The position numbers and the translations under genes are program-made. The notes under the pieces were generated by a model, which saw nothing but the letters and a program-made list of their open reading frames with translations, ran no database searches and had not been told where the DNA came from. Below, piece after piece: positions 27,309 to 35,967 of a stretch of DNA of 64,000 nt. Origin of the DNA: JAOPZW01 sp963764585 (lineage in GTDB: Bacteria; Actinomycetota; Thermoleophilia; Solirubrobacterales; Solirubrobacteraceae); assembly GCA_963764585.1 (NCBI GenBank), contig CAVXTB010000007.1:190077-254076 (forward strand), written 5' to 3'. Numbering within the stretch: position 1 is the stretch's first letter; each line of letters begins with the position of its first letter.

Positions 27309-28370
27309 ATGAAGCAGCCTGGAGCGCACCTCGTCGGAAGCATCAACGCCGAGAGCGCGGAGGCGGCGTTTCGCCTCGCCGCCGAGCACATGGGGCCGGT
27401 GGTGACACGGATGCCCGACGGTGAGACCGGCGACCGGGCGGTGTTCACGCTTTCGCGCGTGCGGGTCCTGTCCGAGCACCCGGACCTCGAGCCGGCAGCG
27501 TCGGCTTTCGCCGAGGGCGTCGAGCTGCCGCGGTTTCGCGTGCGCCACGGGCGCTCGAGCGCCGACGTCACCTTCGAATCGCTCGGCTACGCCGCGGAGG
27601 CGCTCGCGTCCTACGAGGTGTTTCGCGGTCTGAAGGAGGCAGGCGTCATCGAATCCCACGTGCGCTTCCTCGTTGCCTTGCCGACCCCGCCTCCGATCAT
27701 CTCTCTGCTGATCGACCCGCCCGATCGGCTGGCGCTCGAGCCGGCGATCGTGGCGGCGCTGGAGCAGGAGGTTGCGGCGGTCGCGGCCGCGGTTCCGCTC
27801 GAACAGTTGGCGATCCAGTGGGACGTCGCGCTGGAGCTGCTGTGGCTGGAGACCGACGGGGACTTCCCGATGCTGGCGGTGTACTGGGAAGGGGAGGATC
27901 TGCTGGAGGGCATCGTCGAGCGGGTCGCGCGGCTGTCGGCCGCGGTGCCGGCGGACGTCGATCTCGGCTATCACCTCTGCTACGGGGACTTCGGGGGCCG
28001 CCACCCGAAGGAGCCACGGGACGCGACGCACCTGGTTGCGGTCTCCAACGGCATCAGTGAGGCCGTGTCGCGCGATATCCAGTTCCTGCAGATGCCGGTC
28101 CCGATCGAGCGCGACGACGACGCATTCTTCGCGCCGATGGCCGAGCTGCGGCTGCACCCGGAGACGGAGCTCTACCTGGGATTGCTGCATCACGAGGACA
28201 AGCACGAAGGGGCGGCTCGCCGCATCGCCACCGCGCAGAAGTACGTCAGCGGCTTCGGCGTGGCGACCGAGTGCGGTATGGGTCGCGAGCGGGCAGAGGT
28301 CATCGCCCCACTGATGGATCTGCACAATGACGTCGCGCAGTCGCTCGGAGCCATGGCAGCGCGCGCCTGA
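27309..28370 (+). CDS. MetE/UROD-like (cobalamin-independent methionine synthase C-terminal fold) protein
   Basis: 353 residues from the ATG at 27309 (AGAGGAA upstream). HLVGSINAESAEAAFRLAAE, MPDGETGDR and the later GYHLCYGDFGGRHPKEP and GFGVATECGMGR follow the pattern of MetE-like proteins of the UROD/MetE superfamily. In those the C-terminal His/Cys residues (here HLCYGD and TECGMG) can bind zinc for methyl transfer. It is half the size of true MetE and lacks the N-terminal domain. In this catabolic island it may accept a methyl or similar group from the substrate; that is inference. The GntR operator upstream ties it to the same regulon. Confidence 0.72.
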   Translation: MKQPGAHLVGSINAESAEAAFRLAAEHMGPVVTRMPDGETGDRAVFTLSRVRVLSEHPDLEPAASAFAEGVELPRFRVRHGRSSADVTFESLGYAAEALASYEVFRGLKEAGVIESHVRFLVALPTPPPIISLLIDPPDRLALEPAIVAALEQEVAAVAAAVPLEQLAIQWDVALELLWLETDGDFPMLAVYWEGEDLLEGIVERVARLSAAVPADVDLGYHLCYGDFGGRHPKEPRDATHLVAVSNGISEAVSRDIQFLQMPVPIERDDDAFFAPMAELRLHPETELYLGLLHHEDKHEGAARRIATAQKYVSGFGVATECGMGRERAEVIAPLMDLHNDVAQSLGAMAARA

Positions 28371-28396
28371 GCTGACCCGTCGGGTCTCGCCGATTC

Positions 28397-28888
28397 TCAG
28401 TACCCCGCGCTGGCCGCGCTCGCGTGCCACGCGTCATGGGCACGCGCCATGATCGAGGCGGCCGGCGCGCCGCATGTGAACAGCGGTATGACCGCCAGCC
28501 GGCGGATGCGCCATCCGTGCGGGGTCCGTCGCAGCTCGACGTCGTACATCCCCAGGACGTGGAACTCGTCGGTCGGCTCCAGCCCCACCCAGTGCGATCC
28601 GTACATGTGCGAGCGCACGTGCGCGCTGTCGCCGTCGACGTCGACGACGTGGCCGCTGTTGCCATGGTACGAGCCGTGTCCGGGGAGGCTGAACCCGCCG
28701 TTGCGGTCGATCAGTTCCTGCATGAACCTCTCACGGGAGGCGGGCGCCGGAGGGTCCTCGACGTAGGCGCCTGCCACAAGCGTGATCTCGTCGTCGACCA
28801 CCGCCGCGATCGCGTCCCAATCGAAGCGGTCCATGGCAAGGAAGAACCGGGAGACAACCTGCTGGACGTCGAGGCGTTCGTCAGTCAT
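28397..28888 (-). CDS. SnoaL/NTF2-like protein
   Basis: 163 residues, ATG at 28888. The cone-shaped NTF2 fold is indicated by VVSRFFLAMDRFDWDAIAAV, GHGSYHGNSGHVVDVDGDSA and a final GWRIRRLAVIPLFTCG. Many such proteins are small isomerases, dehydratases or binding proteins acting on ring compounds. It is divergent from the binding-protein gene at 29060 and shares the two-operator control region 28929-28996, so it belongs to the same pathway. Confidence 0.8.
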   Translation of the reverse strand: MTDERLDVQQVVSRFFLAMDRFDWDAIAAVVDDEITLVAGAYVEDPPAPASRERFMQELIDRNGGFSLPGHGSYHGNSGHVVDVDGDSAHVRSHMYGSHWVGLEPTDEFHVLGMYDVELRRTPHGWRIRRLAVIPLFTCGAPAASIMARAHDAWHASAASAGY

Positions 28889-28928
28889 GCCGACTGACTA
28901 TGCCAATCGCACGAGCTGAGTCAAGAGG

Positions 28929-28939
28929 TGACCTGGTGA
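28929..28939. promoter_or_regulatory. GntR operator, SnoaL side
   Basis: TGACCTGGTGA, one base off TCACCNGGTGA. On the minus strand it lies just upstream of TTGACT, a likely -35 element for the gene at 28888. Confidence 0.6.
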
Positions 28940-28985
28940 CTGGCGGCGGTGCGGCGGCGCCTAGGTGTCGTCTTGACATATCGGG

Positions 28986-28996
28986 TCACCAGGTGA
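28986..28996. promoter_or_regulatory. GntR operator within the ABC-transporter promoter
   Basis: TCACCAGGTGA is the only perfect palindrome of the set. It lies immediately after a TTGACA at 28973-28978, between the -35 and -10 positions of the promoter for 29060, an ideal repressor site. Confidence 0.7.
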
Positions 28997-29059
28997 TTTC
29001 CTAGTGCTCCGGGGTTCGCTTCGACGGACTCGAGGCTCAGGAGGAGGAGAGGTCAGTCC

Positions 29060-30232
29060 ATGCCCGAGAAACGGCGCGCGAGCGTCTGGGCGCTGCGTGT
29101 ACTGATGGTCCTCGCGATACTCGCGATCACCACCGGCTGTGGCAGCTCCGGCGACAGTTCGAGCCACACCAGTGAGGCGAGCCCGGCGAGCGCACCCGCG
29201 GCGAAGAGCGCCGGGGATGCCGGCATCGAGCAGGCCAAGGCGGCGGTGGCGCAGTACAGCAAGGAGCAGCCGCCGCTGGACATCCCGTCCCTGCCCGGCC
29301 CGGCGGGCAAGAAGACCGCCGCGTGGGTGTTCTGCACCCTGCCGACCTGCCAGGCCGACGCGGCCAAGAAGGCGTTCACTGCGCTGGGCTGGGACTTCAA
29401 GCTCGTGCCGTGGGACTTCGCCAAGGCGCCAGCGGACTTCGTCAAGGCGTTCGAGAACGCGCTGCAGATGAAGCCGGCCTTCATCGGCGTGCCGATGGTG
29501 TTTCCGCCCGAGGTCATCGCCAAGCAGATGGCCGAAGCCAAGGCCGCGGGCATCCCCGTGATCCACGTGACGTCGACGACCGGCGTCGGCGACGGCGTGA
29601 TCGCGTGCATGTCGTGCGCGCCTCAGCTCAACAAGACGGCTCGCCTGCAGGTCGACATCGCGCTGGCCGACGCTGGCGGCAAGACGGGCATCGTCTACGG
29701 ATATGACCCGAATCTGCTGACCTTCGTCGAGCAGTTCCTGCCCGCCGCCAAGGACGAGGTCGAGAAGCTCTCACCGGAGTCGTCGTACGACACGCTCAAG
29801 CTGAGCCTCGCGCAGCCGCCGGCCCAGAACGCGGCGGCGGTCGTCAACTACGTTCAGCGCCACCCGGACGTCAAGTACGTGCTGCTGGCGGCCTCCGAGC
29901 TGGCCGCTGGCCTCCCGCAGGCGCTGTCGGCCGCGGGTCTGAGCGACAAGGTGAAGTTCATCACGCAGGCTCCGCAGCCCACGGATCTGGAGGAGATCGC
30001 GAAGGGCCAGGAGTTCGCGTCGGTCGCGGCGGAGGACGCGTCGTCGATGTGGCGAGCGGCGGACGCGGCCGCGCGGTACGCGATCGACGGCAAGGTCCCC
30101 GACGACCTGGTCTACCCGGTCGGATGGCACCAGATCGTCACGAAGGACAACGTGCCGAAGGGTACCTCGACCTTGGTCCAGCCGACGGACTATCAGGAGA
30201 CGTTCGAGAACGCCTGGAACGTCGGCGGGTGA
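29060..30232 (+). CDS. Sugar-type (CUT2) ABC importer substrate-binding lipoprotein
   Basis: 390 residues, ATG at 29060 with AGGAGGAG upstream. The N-terminus is a lipoprotein signal: basic MPEKRRA, hydrophobic LRVLMVLAILAI, lipobox TTGC. The body is a periplasmic-binding-protein type I fold of the ribose/xylose class (KTAAWVFCTLPTCQADAAKK, GKTGIVYGYDPN, VKYVLLAASELAAGLPQAL). It delivers the ligand to the permease encoded at 31764. The ligand is unknown: CUT2 systems also carry non-sugar compounds, and the neighbouring genes point to a cyclic ketone or aromatic-type compound rather than a hexose. Confidence 0.88.
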   Translation: MPEKRRASVWALRVLMVLAILAITTGCGSSGDSSSHTSEASPASAPAAKSAGDAGIEQAKAAVAQYSKEQPPLDIPSLPGPAGKKTAAWVFCTLPTCQADAAKKAFTALGWDFKLVPWDFAKAPADFVKAFENALQMKPAFIGVPMVFPPEVIAKQMAEAKAAGIPVIHVTSTTGVGDGVIACMSCAPQLNKTARLQVDIALADAGGKTGIVYGYDPNLLTFVEQFLPAAKDEVEKLSPESSYDTLKLSLAQPPAQNAAAVVNYVQRHPDVKYVLLAASELAAGLPQALSAAGLSDKVKFITQAPQPTDLEEIAKGQEFASVAAEDASSMWRAADAAARYAIDGKVPDDLVYPVGWHQIVTKDNVPKGTSTLVQPTDYQETFENAWNVGG

Positions 30233-31761
30233 TGACGCCCGGCAGCCTGAACGCCGGGTCGGTGCTGACCCTGGAGGGCCTCTCCAAGGTCTTCCGGGGC
30301 CAGCGCGCCCTCGATCAGGTCGGTCTGGAGCTGCGCCGGGGCGAGGTGCACGCACTGCTGGGCCAGAACGGCTCGGGCAAGTCGACGCTGATCAAGATCC
30401 TTTCGGGCTACCACTCGCCCGAGCCGGGGGCCAAGGCGATGCTGCGCGGCGAGCTGCTGGAGCTGGGCTCCGCCGAGGCCGCGCATGCCGGGGGACTGCG
30501 CTTCATCCACCAGGACTCGATGTTGCTGGACGGCCTGTCGGTGGCCGAGAATCTCGCCCTGGGCGGCGAGTACACAAGCCGCTGGTGGGTCTCAGATCGC
30601 CGCGAGGCCGAGGTCGCCGCGGAGCAGCTCGCACGCTACGGCGTGGTCGTCGATCCTTCGATGCCGGCGGCCAACCTCAGTCCGGCCCAGCGCACGATGG
30701 TGGCGATCGTCCGCGCCTTGCGCGACGGCGTTGCCCAGCAGGGCGTGCTGGCACTCGACGAGCCCACCGCGACCCTGGATGGGCCCGAGGCCGCGCGTCT
30801 TTTCGACGTCATCCGCACGATCCGCGACCACGGCGGAACCGTGCTCTACGTGACGCACCGCCTACAGGAGGTCTTCGCGATTGCCGATCGGGTGAGCGTG
30901 CTGCGCGATGGACGCCGCGTGGCGACCGAGGCGGTGGGCGGCCTCGACCACGACCGCCTCGTGCGGCTGATCGTGGGGCGCTCGGTCGACAGCCTGTACC
31001 CGAGTCCGCCGCCGTTGCGCGACGATGTCGCACTCGAGGTCAAGGGCGTCGCGGGCGGCTCGGTTCAGGACCTCACGCTGACGCTGCATCGCGGCGAGAT
31101 CGTCGGCCTCACCGGGCTGGTCGGTTCCGGCATCGAGCAGGCGCTGCATCTGATCTTCGGCGCGCAGGCGCCCGACCGTGGCGAGGTGACTCTCGACGGC
31201 GTGCGCCTCGGCGAAGCGTCACCGCCCGCGTCGATACGTGCCGGCCTGGCGTTCGCCCCGGCGGACAGGACGCGGCTGTCGGGCATCGCTTCGTGGACCC
31301 TGGCGGAGAACGTCACCCTGCCGCGGCTGTCCTCGCGGGGGCCGTTGCGCTGGATGGGCGTCCGGCGCGAGCGCAGCGAGACGACCAGGTGGCTGGAGCG
31401 GCTCAATGTCGTGCCCGCGGCCAGCGACGCGATGTTCTCGTCGCTCAGTGGCGGCAACCAGCAGAAGACGGTGCTGGCCCGTTGGCTGCGCTGCGGGGCG
31501 AGCGTGTACCTGCTCGAGGCGCCGACGGCCGGCGTGGACATCGGTGCCAAGGGCGCGATCTACGAGTCCCTGGCGGGCGTGGCCGAGGACGGCGCCGGCG
31601 TCCTGATCACGTCGACGGACGTCGAGGAGGTCTGTTCGATCTGCGATCGCGTCCTGGTGATGCGCGAAGGGCGCGTCGCCGCCGTTCTGCAGGGCGATGA
31701 CCGCACCGAGGAGCGGGTGCTGGCCGAGAGCATGCGCACCTCCCAAACGGAGAGAGGGTGA
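30232..31761 (+). CDS. Duplicated ABC ATPase of the CUT2 importer
   Basis: 509 residues. ATG at 30232 overlaps the binding-protein stop (ATGA). Two ABC domains: the first has Walker A GQNGSGKST and Walker B VLALDEPTATLD. The second has the weaker P-loop typical of RbsA/XylG partners (GLVGSGIEQAL) but a good signature LSGGNQQK and Walker B-like VYLLEAPTAGVD. This two-domain layout is diagnostic of CUT2 importers. Confidence 0.92.
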   Translation: MTPGSLNAGSVLTLEGLSKVFRGQRALDQVGLELRRGEVHALLGQNGSGKSTLIKILSGYHSPEPGAKAMLRGELLELGSAEAAHAGGLRFIHQDSMLLDGLSVAENLALGGEYTSRWWVSDRREAEVAAEQLARYGVVVDPSMPAANLSPAQRTMVAIVRALRDGVAQQGVLALDEPTATLDGPEAARLFDVIRTIRDHGGTVLYVTHRLQEVFAIADRVSVLRDGRRVATEAVGGLDHDRLVRLIVGRSVDSLYPSPPPLRDDVALEVKGVAGGSVQDLTLTLHRGEIVGLTGLVGSGIEQALHLIFGAQAPDRGEVTLDGVRLGEASPPASIRAGLAFAPADRTRLSGIASWTLAENVTLPRLSSRGPLRWMGVRRERSETTRWLERLNVVPAASDAMFSSLSGGNQQKTVLARWLRCGASVYLLEAPTAGVDIGAKGAIYESLAGVAEDGAGVLITSTDVEEVCSICDRVLVMREGRVAAVLQGDDRTEERVLAESMRTSQTERG

Positions 31762-31763
31762 CC

Positions 31764-32822
31764 ATGTCCGCGACTGAGCTCAGCGCCCACGCACGCGAGA
31801 CCGGACCGAGCCGCCACGAACGTGGAGCCCGCGACGCGCGTGGGTCCTCGGGCGGGTCTGCCCAGCTGAGCCGCTTCAGCGGTCTGGTGATCTGGGCCGG
31901 GTTCATCCTCATCTTCGCCATCTGGATCCCGGATACGTTCCTGACCTCAACCACGCTGAAGACCATCCTGGGCGGCCAGGCGATCACCGGGATCCTCGCC
32001 CTGGCGGTGATCTTCCCACTGGCCGCCGGCAGCTTCGACCTGTCGGCGGCGCAGAACCTTGGGGTCAGCGCCCTGGTCGTCGGCGCGCTGATGACCCGTG
32101 CGCCACACCTCTCGCCGGCGCTGGCCATCGGTGCGACCCTGGGTCTTGGTGTGTTGATCGGCGTCGGCAACGGCCTCCTGGTCGCCGGCATCGGAGTCAA
32201 CAGCTTCATCGCGACGTTGGGCATGAGCTCCCTGCTCTTGGCAGGCGCCGGCCTGATCGGTGGGGGCGAATATGTCGGGCCGTTCCCGCATCCCTTCACC
32301 AGCATCACCGAGCCCAGCCCGCTCGGCATCCCGATCGTCGTCATCTACCTCGCCGTGCTGGCCCTCATCGGCTGGTACATCCTCGAGCACACGCCGATCG
32401 GTCGACGGACCTACGCGTCGGGTGCGAACGCCGACGCGGCGCGCCTGGCCGGCGTGCGCACCGGGCGCTACGTCTTCGGCAGCCTGGTGGTCTGCGGACT
32501 GCTCGCCAGCGTGGCCGGTGTCCTCCTCGCCTCATCGATCAATTCGGCCAACCAGTCGCTGGGTCCCGCCTATCTGTTGCCCGCGTACGCCGCGGCGTTC
32601 CTCGGCACAACCCAGCTCAAGCCGGGTCGCTTCAACGTGTGGGGGACGATGCTGGCGATCTATCTGCTGGGCACCGGCATTCAGGGCTTGCAGTTGGCTG
32701 GGGGCGAACTGTGGGTCACCGACGCGTTCAACGGCGTGGCCCTGATCGGCGCCGTCAGCTTGGCGCTCCTCCTGCAGCGCCGGCGCGGACGGCGCGAGAA
32801 GCTGGCGGCGGCCAGTGGATGA
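31764..32822 (+). CDS. CUT2 ABC importer permease
   Basis: 352 residues from the ATG at 31764 (a GTG at 31758 is also possible). After a hydrophilic 35-residue start there are about nine or ten hydrophobic segments. The family motif FDLSAAQNLGVSALV matches the FDLSVG loop of RbsC permeases, and later NGLLVAGIGVNSFIATLGM and ASGANADAARLAGVRT are equally typical. It forms the inner-membrane channel for the ABC system. Confidence 0.9.
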   Translation: MSATELSAHARETGPSRHERGARDARGSSGGSAQLSRFSGLVIWAGFILIFAIWIPDTFLTSTTLKTILGGQAITGILALAVIFPLAAGSFDLSAAQNLGVSALVVGALMTRAPHLSPALAIGATLGLGVLIGVGNGLLVAGIGVNSFIATLGMSSLLLAGAGLIGGGEYVGPFPHPFTSITEPSPLGIPIVVIYLAVLALIGWYILEHTPIGRRTYASGANADAARLAGVRTGRYVFGSLVVCGLLASVAGVLLASSINSANQSLGPAYLLPAYAAAFLGTTQLKPGRFNVWGTMLAIYLLGTGIQGLQLAGGELWVTDAFNGVALIGAVSLALLLQRRRGRREKLAAASG

Positions 32823-32865
32823 ACTCGAAGTCGACCAAACGCCTACACGCAGATGAAGGAGAACC

Positions 32866-33729
32866 ATGCCCAAGCCATGGAGCAGCAAGGTGATGTACCG
32901 GACATTCTTGGATGAGTATTCAGAGCGGTGGTCTGAGTACTTCACCATGCGCCGGGAGGACGGAATCATCGAGGTCAAGATGCACACCGACGGTGGTCCG
33001 GCGAAGTGGGGCTTGGAGATCCACCGGGCCTTCATCCCCGCGTTCGCGGACATCGGCCACGATCCCGAGAACGAGTGCGTGATCTTCAGCGGGACCGGCG
33101 ACACCTTCTTGTCGTCGATGGACCCGATCGGCTGGGAGCGCGCCGGCTTCACCGAGAAGTACACGTTCGACCTCGGCTACGACTACTGGTACTTCGACCA
33201 GGTCCACGAGCCGTTCGCGCTGCTGAACCTCGAGATCCCGGTGATCGCCGCGATCAACGGGCCGTTCTTCATCCACCAGGAGCTGGCGCTTCTCAACGAC
33301 ATCGTCTTGTGCTCGGCGAGCACGACGATGGCCGACGGACACTACACCGGCATGGGCATCGTCCCCGGCGACGGCGTCCAGACGATCTTCCGCGAGCTGC
33401 TGGGTGTCAACCGCGCCAAGCACTTCCTGCTCACCGGCCAGTCGATGGATGCGCAGGAGCTGCTGGCGGCCGGAGTCGTGGGCGAGGTCGTGCCCGACGA
33501 TGAGCTGCTGGACAGGGCGTGGGAGATCGCACGGACGATCTTCATGGCCCGTGCGCGTTCGCACCGCCGCATGACGCGCGCGCTTCTCGTCCAGCCGTGG
33601 CGCGAGCTGCTGATCAAGGAGCTCCCGTTCGGCATGGCACAGGAGTGCTGGGCGACACATGGCCACTGGGCGATGGCCGACGACAAGGGCTACGACGTCG
33701 AGAACCTCGCCGGCTTGGAGGCGTCGTAG
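32866..33729 (+). CDS. Crotonase-fold hydrolase similar to 6-oxocamphor hydrolase (beta-diketone C-C hydrolase)
   Basis: 287 residues. It is closer to 6-oxocamphor hydrolase than to enoyl-CoA hydratases as far as memory of that family allows: ENECVIFSGTGDTF, NLEIPVIAAINGP, DIVLCSASTTMADGHY, GIVPGDGVQTIF and KHFLLTGQSMDAQELLAAGV line up with its conserved blocks, including acidic and His positions in the DGHY region. Enzymes of this type cut cyclic beta-diketones by retro-Claisen hydrolysis without CoA. Placed between an importer and VOC/FAH/hydrolase genes, it is probably the ring-opening step. A CoA-dependent hydratase remains possible. Confidence 0.75.
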   Translation: MPKPWSSKVMYRTFLDEYSERWSEYFTMRREDGIIEVKMHTDGGPAKWGLEIHRAFIPAFADIGHDPENECVIFSGTGDTFLSSMDPIGWERAGFTEKYTFDLGYDYWYFDQVHEPFALLNLEIPVIAAINGPFFIHQELALLNDIVLCSASTTMADGHYTGMGIVPGDGVQTIFRELLGVNRAKHFLLTGQSMDAQELLAAGVVGEVVPDDELLDRAWEIARTIFMARARSHRRMTRALLVQPWRELLIKELPFGMAQECWATHGHWAMADDKGYDVENLAGLEAS

Positions 33730-34140
33730 GTGTCCGCGCACGTCCATCACGCGAACATCCAGGTCAGCGACGCGCAGGCGTCGCTGACCTTCTACCGCAA
33801 GCTCGGCCTGGACCTGCTCGGGTGCCTGCGCCTGGATCCGGTCGTCCTCTACTACGTTGGGCGCCAGGGCGAGAGCGCGGTCTTCGAGCTCGCGGCCAAT
33901 CCTGGCCTGGAGTCACGCCAGCCCGGCAGCGGCCATCTGGCGCTGCGGGTCGACGACCTCGATTCGCTGCTGCAGGACCTCGCCGGAAGCGGCATCGAGC
34001 CGGAGCGCCCGCCGTTTCGTCCCGGTGATCGCCCGGACCTGCGCGTCTGCTTCGTCGTGGACCCCGACGGCGTTCGGGTGGAGCTGATCGACGGGGTATT
34101 CGCCGTGCCGCAGGACGAGCTGCCCGACGGCGTCTCGTAG
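33730..34140 (+). CDS. VOC-family protein (glyoxalase/dioxygenase superfamily)
   Basis: 136 residues from a GTG directly after the previous stop. HVHHANIQVSDAQASLTFYR and a second half FVVDPDGVRVELIDGVF give the paired beta-alpha-beta-beta-beta modules. Metal ligand candidates are the early His and the Glu of VELID. It could be a lyase, epimerase or dioxygenase of the pathway; the family alone does not decide. Confidence 0.82.
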   Translation: MSAHVHHANIQVSDAQASLTFYRKLGLDLLGCLRLDPVVLYYVGRQGESAVFELAANPGLESRQPGSGHLALRVDDLDSLLQDLAGSGIEPERPPFRPGDRPDLRVCFVVDPDGVRVELIDGVFAVPQDELPDGVS

Positions 34141-34151
34141 GAGAGCTCGGC

Positions 34152-35150
34152 ATGCAGCTGGCACGCACGCGACTGGAGACGGAAGACGGACCGCAGACCC
34201 GCGTCATCGCGTCCGATGACCCCGACGACGGCTGGGTCGACGTGCGCACGCACGAGCGTCTGGCGCGCGAGCGTGCGGGCGCGACCCCGGGCGCCGCCGC
34301 GCGGATTGCTGCGGCGGTGGCGCCCGGGAGCATGTCCGAGGCGCTGGCCGGCGGTGACGCGTTCACCGACGCGGTTCGAGCGGCCATCGCCGACACCTCG
34401 GGCGACGCGCGGGTCGCCACGCCCACGCTGACCAACGCGCTGGACCCGCTGGCCTATCGCGACTTCATGTGCTTCGAGGAGCACTTCTCGTTCGGCTACC
34501 GCTGGCAGGACAAGCCGGTGCCCGAGATCATGTACGAGCTGCCGATCTCCTACTTCGGCAACCCGCGCGCTTTCATCGGCCCCGACGACGACGTTCCGTG
34601 GCCGCACTACACACGGCACATGGACTACGAGCTGGAGCTTGGGATCGTGATCGGCCGGCCGTGCACGAACGTCACGCCCGAGGAGGCGCTGGACTACGTC
34701 GCCGGCCTGACGATCCTCAACGACTTCAGCGCCCGCGACATCCAGGCCCGTGAGATGACCGGCGGCCTCGGCCCCGCGAAGGGCAAGCACTTCGCCTGCG
34801 GGGCCGGGCCCTACCTGACCACGTTGGACTCGCTGTCCTGGGAGAGCGGACTGCGGATGCAGGCGCGGGTCAACGGCGACACGTGGTGTGACGCCATCAG
34901 CTCCGAGATGATCTGGACGATCGCCGAGATCGTCGCCTGGACGTCGCAGGGCGAGCAGTTGCAGCCCGGCTGGCTGCTGGGGTCGGGGACGTGCAACGGC
35001 GGCTCCACGATCGAGATCGGCCGCGAGCTCAGCCCCGGCGACGTCGTCGAATTGGAGATCGAAGGGCTGGGCGTCCTGCGCAACCGCCTCGGCGTGCCGC
35101 AAGAGGGCGGCTGGTGGCCGCAAGCCCGCCAGCCAGCCGGGCACGCGTGA
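34152..35150 (+). CDS. Fumarylacetoacetate hydrolase (FAH) family protein
   Basis: 332 residues, ATG at 34152. The C-terminal domain carries the FAH metal site: YELELGIVIG (E-x-E), the later NDFSARD aspartate, and GPAKGKHFACGAGPYL with the catalytic Lys region. The N-terminal 100 residues form the family's variable cap. Such enzymes hydrolyse or decarboxylate acylpyruvates and beta-keto acids, or hydrate oxo-acids. It would suit a step after ring opening. Confidence 0.88.
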   Translation: MQLARTRLETEDGPQTRVIASDDPDDGWVDVRTHERLARERAGATPGAAARIAAAVAPGSMSEALAGGDAFTDAVRAAIADTSGDARVATPTLTNALDPLAYRDFMCFEEHFSFGYRWQDKPVPEIMYELPISYFGNPRAFIGPDDDVPWPHYTRHMDYELELGIVIGRPCTNVTPEEALDYVAGLTILNDFSARDIQAREMTGGLGPAKGKHFACGAGPYLTTLDSLSWESGLRMQARVNGDTWCDAISSEMIWTIAEIVAWTSQGEQLQPGWLLGSGTCNGGSTIEIGRELSPGDVVELEIEGLGVLRNRLGVPQEGGWWPQARQPAGHA

Positions 35151-35151
35151 G

Positions 35152-35967
35152 ATGGCGCTCGTCCTGCTCCCACCGCTCGGCGTTCCCGCCGGCGTCCTTG
35201 CGCCGCTGGTCGCGCCGCTGAGCTCCCGCGCACCGCTGCTTCTCCACGACCTGCCCGGCCAAGGACTGGCAGCGCCGTCAGAAGCGACGTCCCTGGAGCA
35301 GCTGGCGCAGTGGGTGGTCGACGGGCTCGAGGCGATGGACGTCGGGCGATTCGACCTCTGCGGGTTCGGCTTCGGAGGCATCGTGGCGCTGCGCCTCGCG
35401 CTGGACCATGGCGCCCGCGTTGACCGCCTGATCGTTGCGTGCGCATCCGCCGCCCCCGGCAACTCCGACGCCTATCTCGGCCGAGCGCGACTGGTCCGCG
35501 ACGCGGGGCTTCAGGGGCTCGCCCAACGCACCGTCCGGGCGTGGGTCACGCCCGCCGGGCTCGCGCGCCGACCGGCGCTGGAGCATAGACTGGCCGCGCT
35601 CCTGACGAGCTGCGACGCGCCGACGTACGCCCGCCACTGCGAGATGCTGGCGGCGGTCGATCTGAGCGATTCGCTCCATCAGCTTCCTCAGCCCACGCTG
35701 GTCATTGCGGCGACGGAGGACCAGGGACTGCCACCGGCGCACTCGCGGCGGCTGGCGGCCGCGATCCCCGACGCAACGTTGCGCGAGATCGACGGCGCGG
35801 CGCACCTGCCGTGGCTGGAGCAGCCGCACAGCGTGGCGGACGCGATCGTTGCGCACCTCGCAACTGCGCTCGACGCGGTGGGCCGATCAGTTTGCGCAGG
35901 CGACCGCAAGGTCCCCGAGGCGCTGCAGCCGCTGGAAGTGCCCCAGGCCTTCCATCAGGCCGGCTGA
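35152..35967 (+). CDS. Alpha/beta-hydrolase-fold protein with Gly at the nucleophile position
   Basis: 271 residues, ATG two bases after the FAH gene. The fold is clear (ALVLLPPLGVP, LLLHDLPGQGLA, IAATEDQGLPP, GAAHLPWLEQP), similar to enol-lactonase-type hydrolases. But the nucleophile elbow reads CGFGFGG, with glycine where serine of GxSxG should be; the codon is GGC, one base from AGC. The acid and His remain. Unless this is a sequence error, classical ester hydrolysis should be lost and the protein may do cofactor-free chemistry or nothing. The last 27 codons run antisense through the convergent esterase gene. Confidence 0.8.
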   Translation: MALVLLPPLGVPAGVLAPLVAPLSSRAPLLLHDLPGQGLAAPSEATSLEQLAQWVVDGLEAMDVGRFDLCGFGFGGIVALRLALDHGARVDRLIVACASAAPGNSDAYLGRARLVRDAGLQGLAQRTVRAWVTPAGLARRPALEHRLAALLTSCDAPTYARHCEMLAAVDLSDSLHQLPQPTLVIAATEDQGLPPAHSRRLAAAIPDATLREIDGAAHLPWLEQPHSVADAIVAHLATALDAVGRSVCAGDRKVPEALQPLEVPQAFHQAG

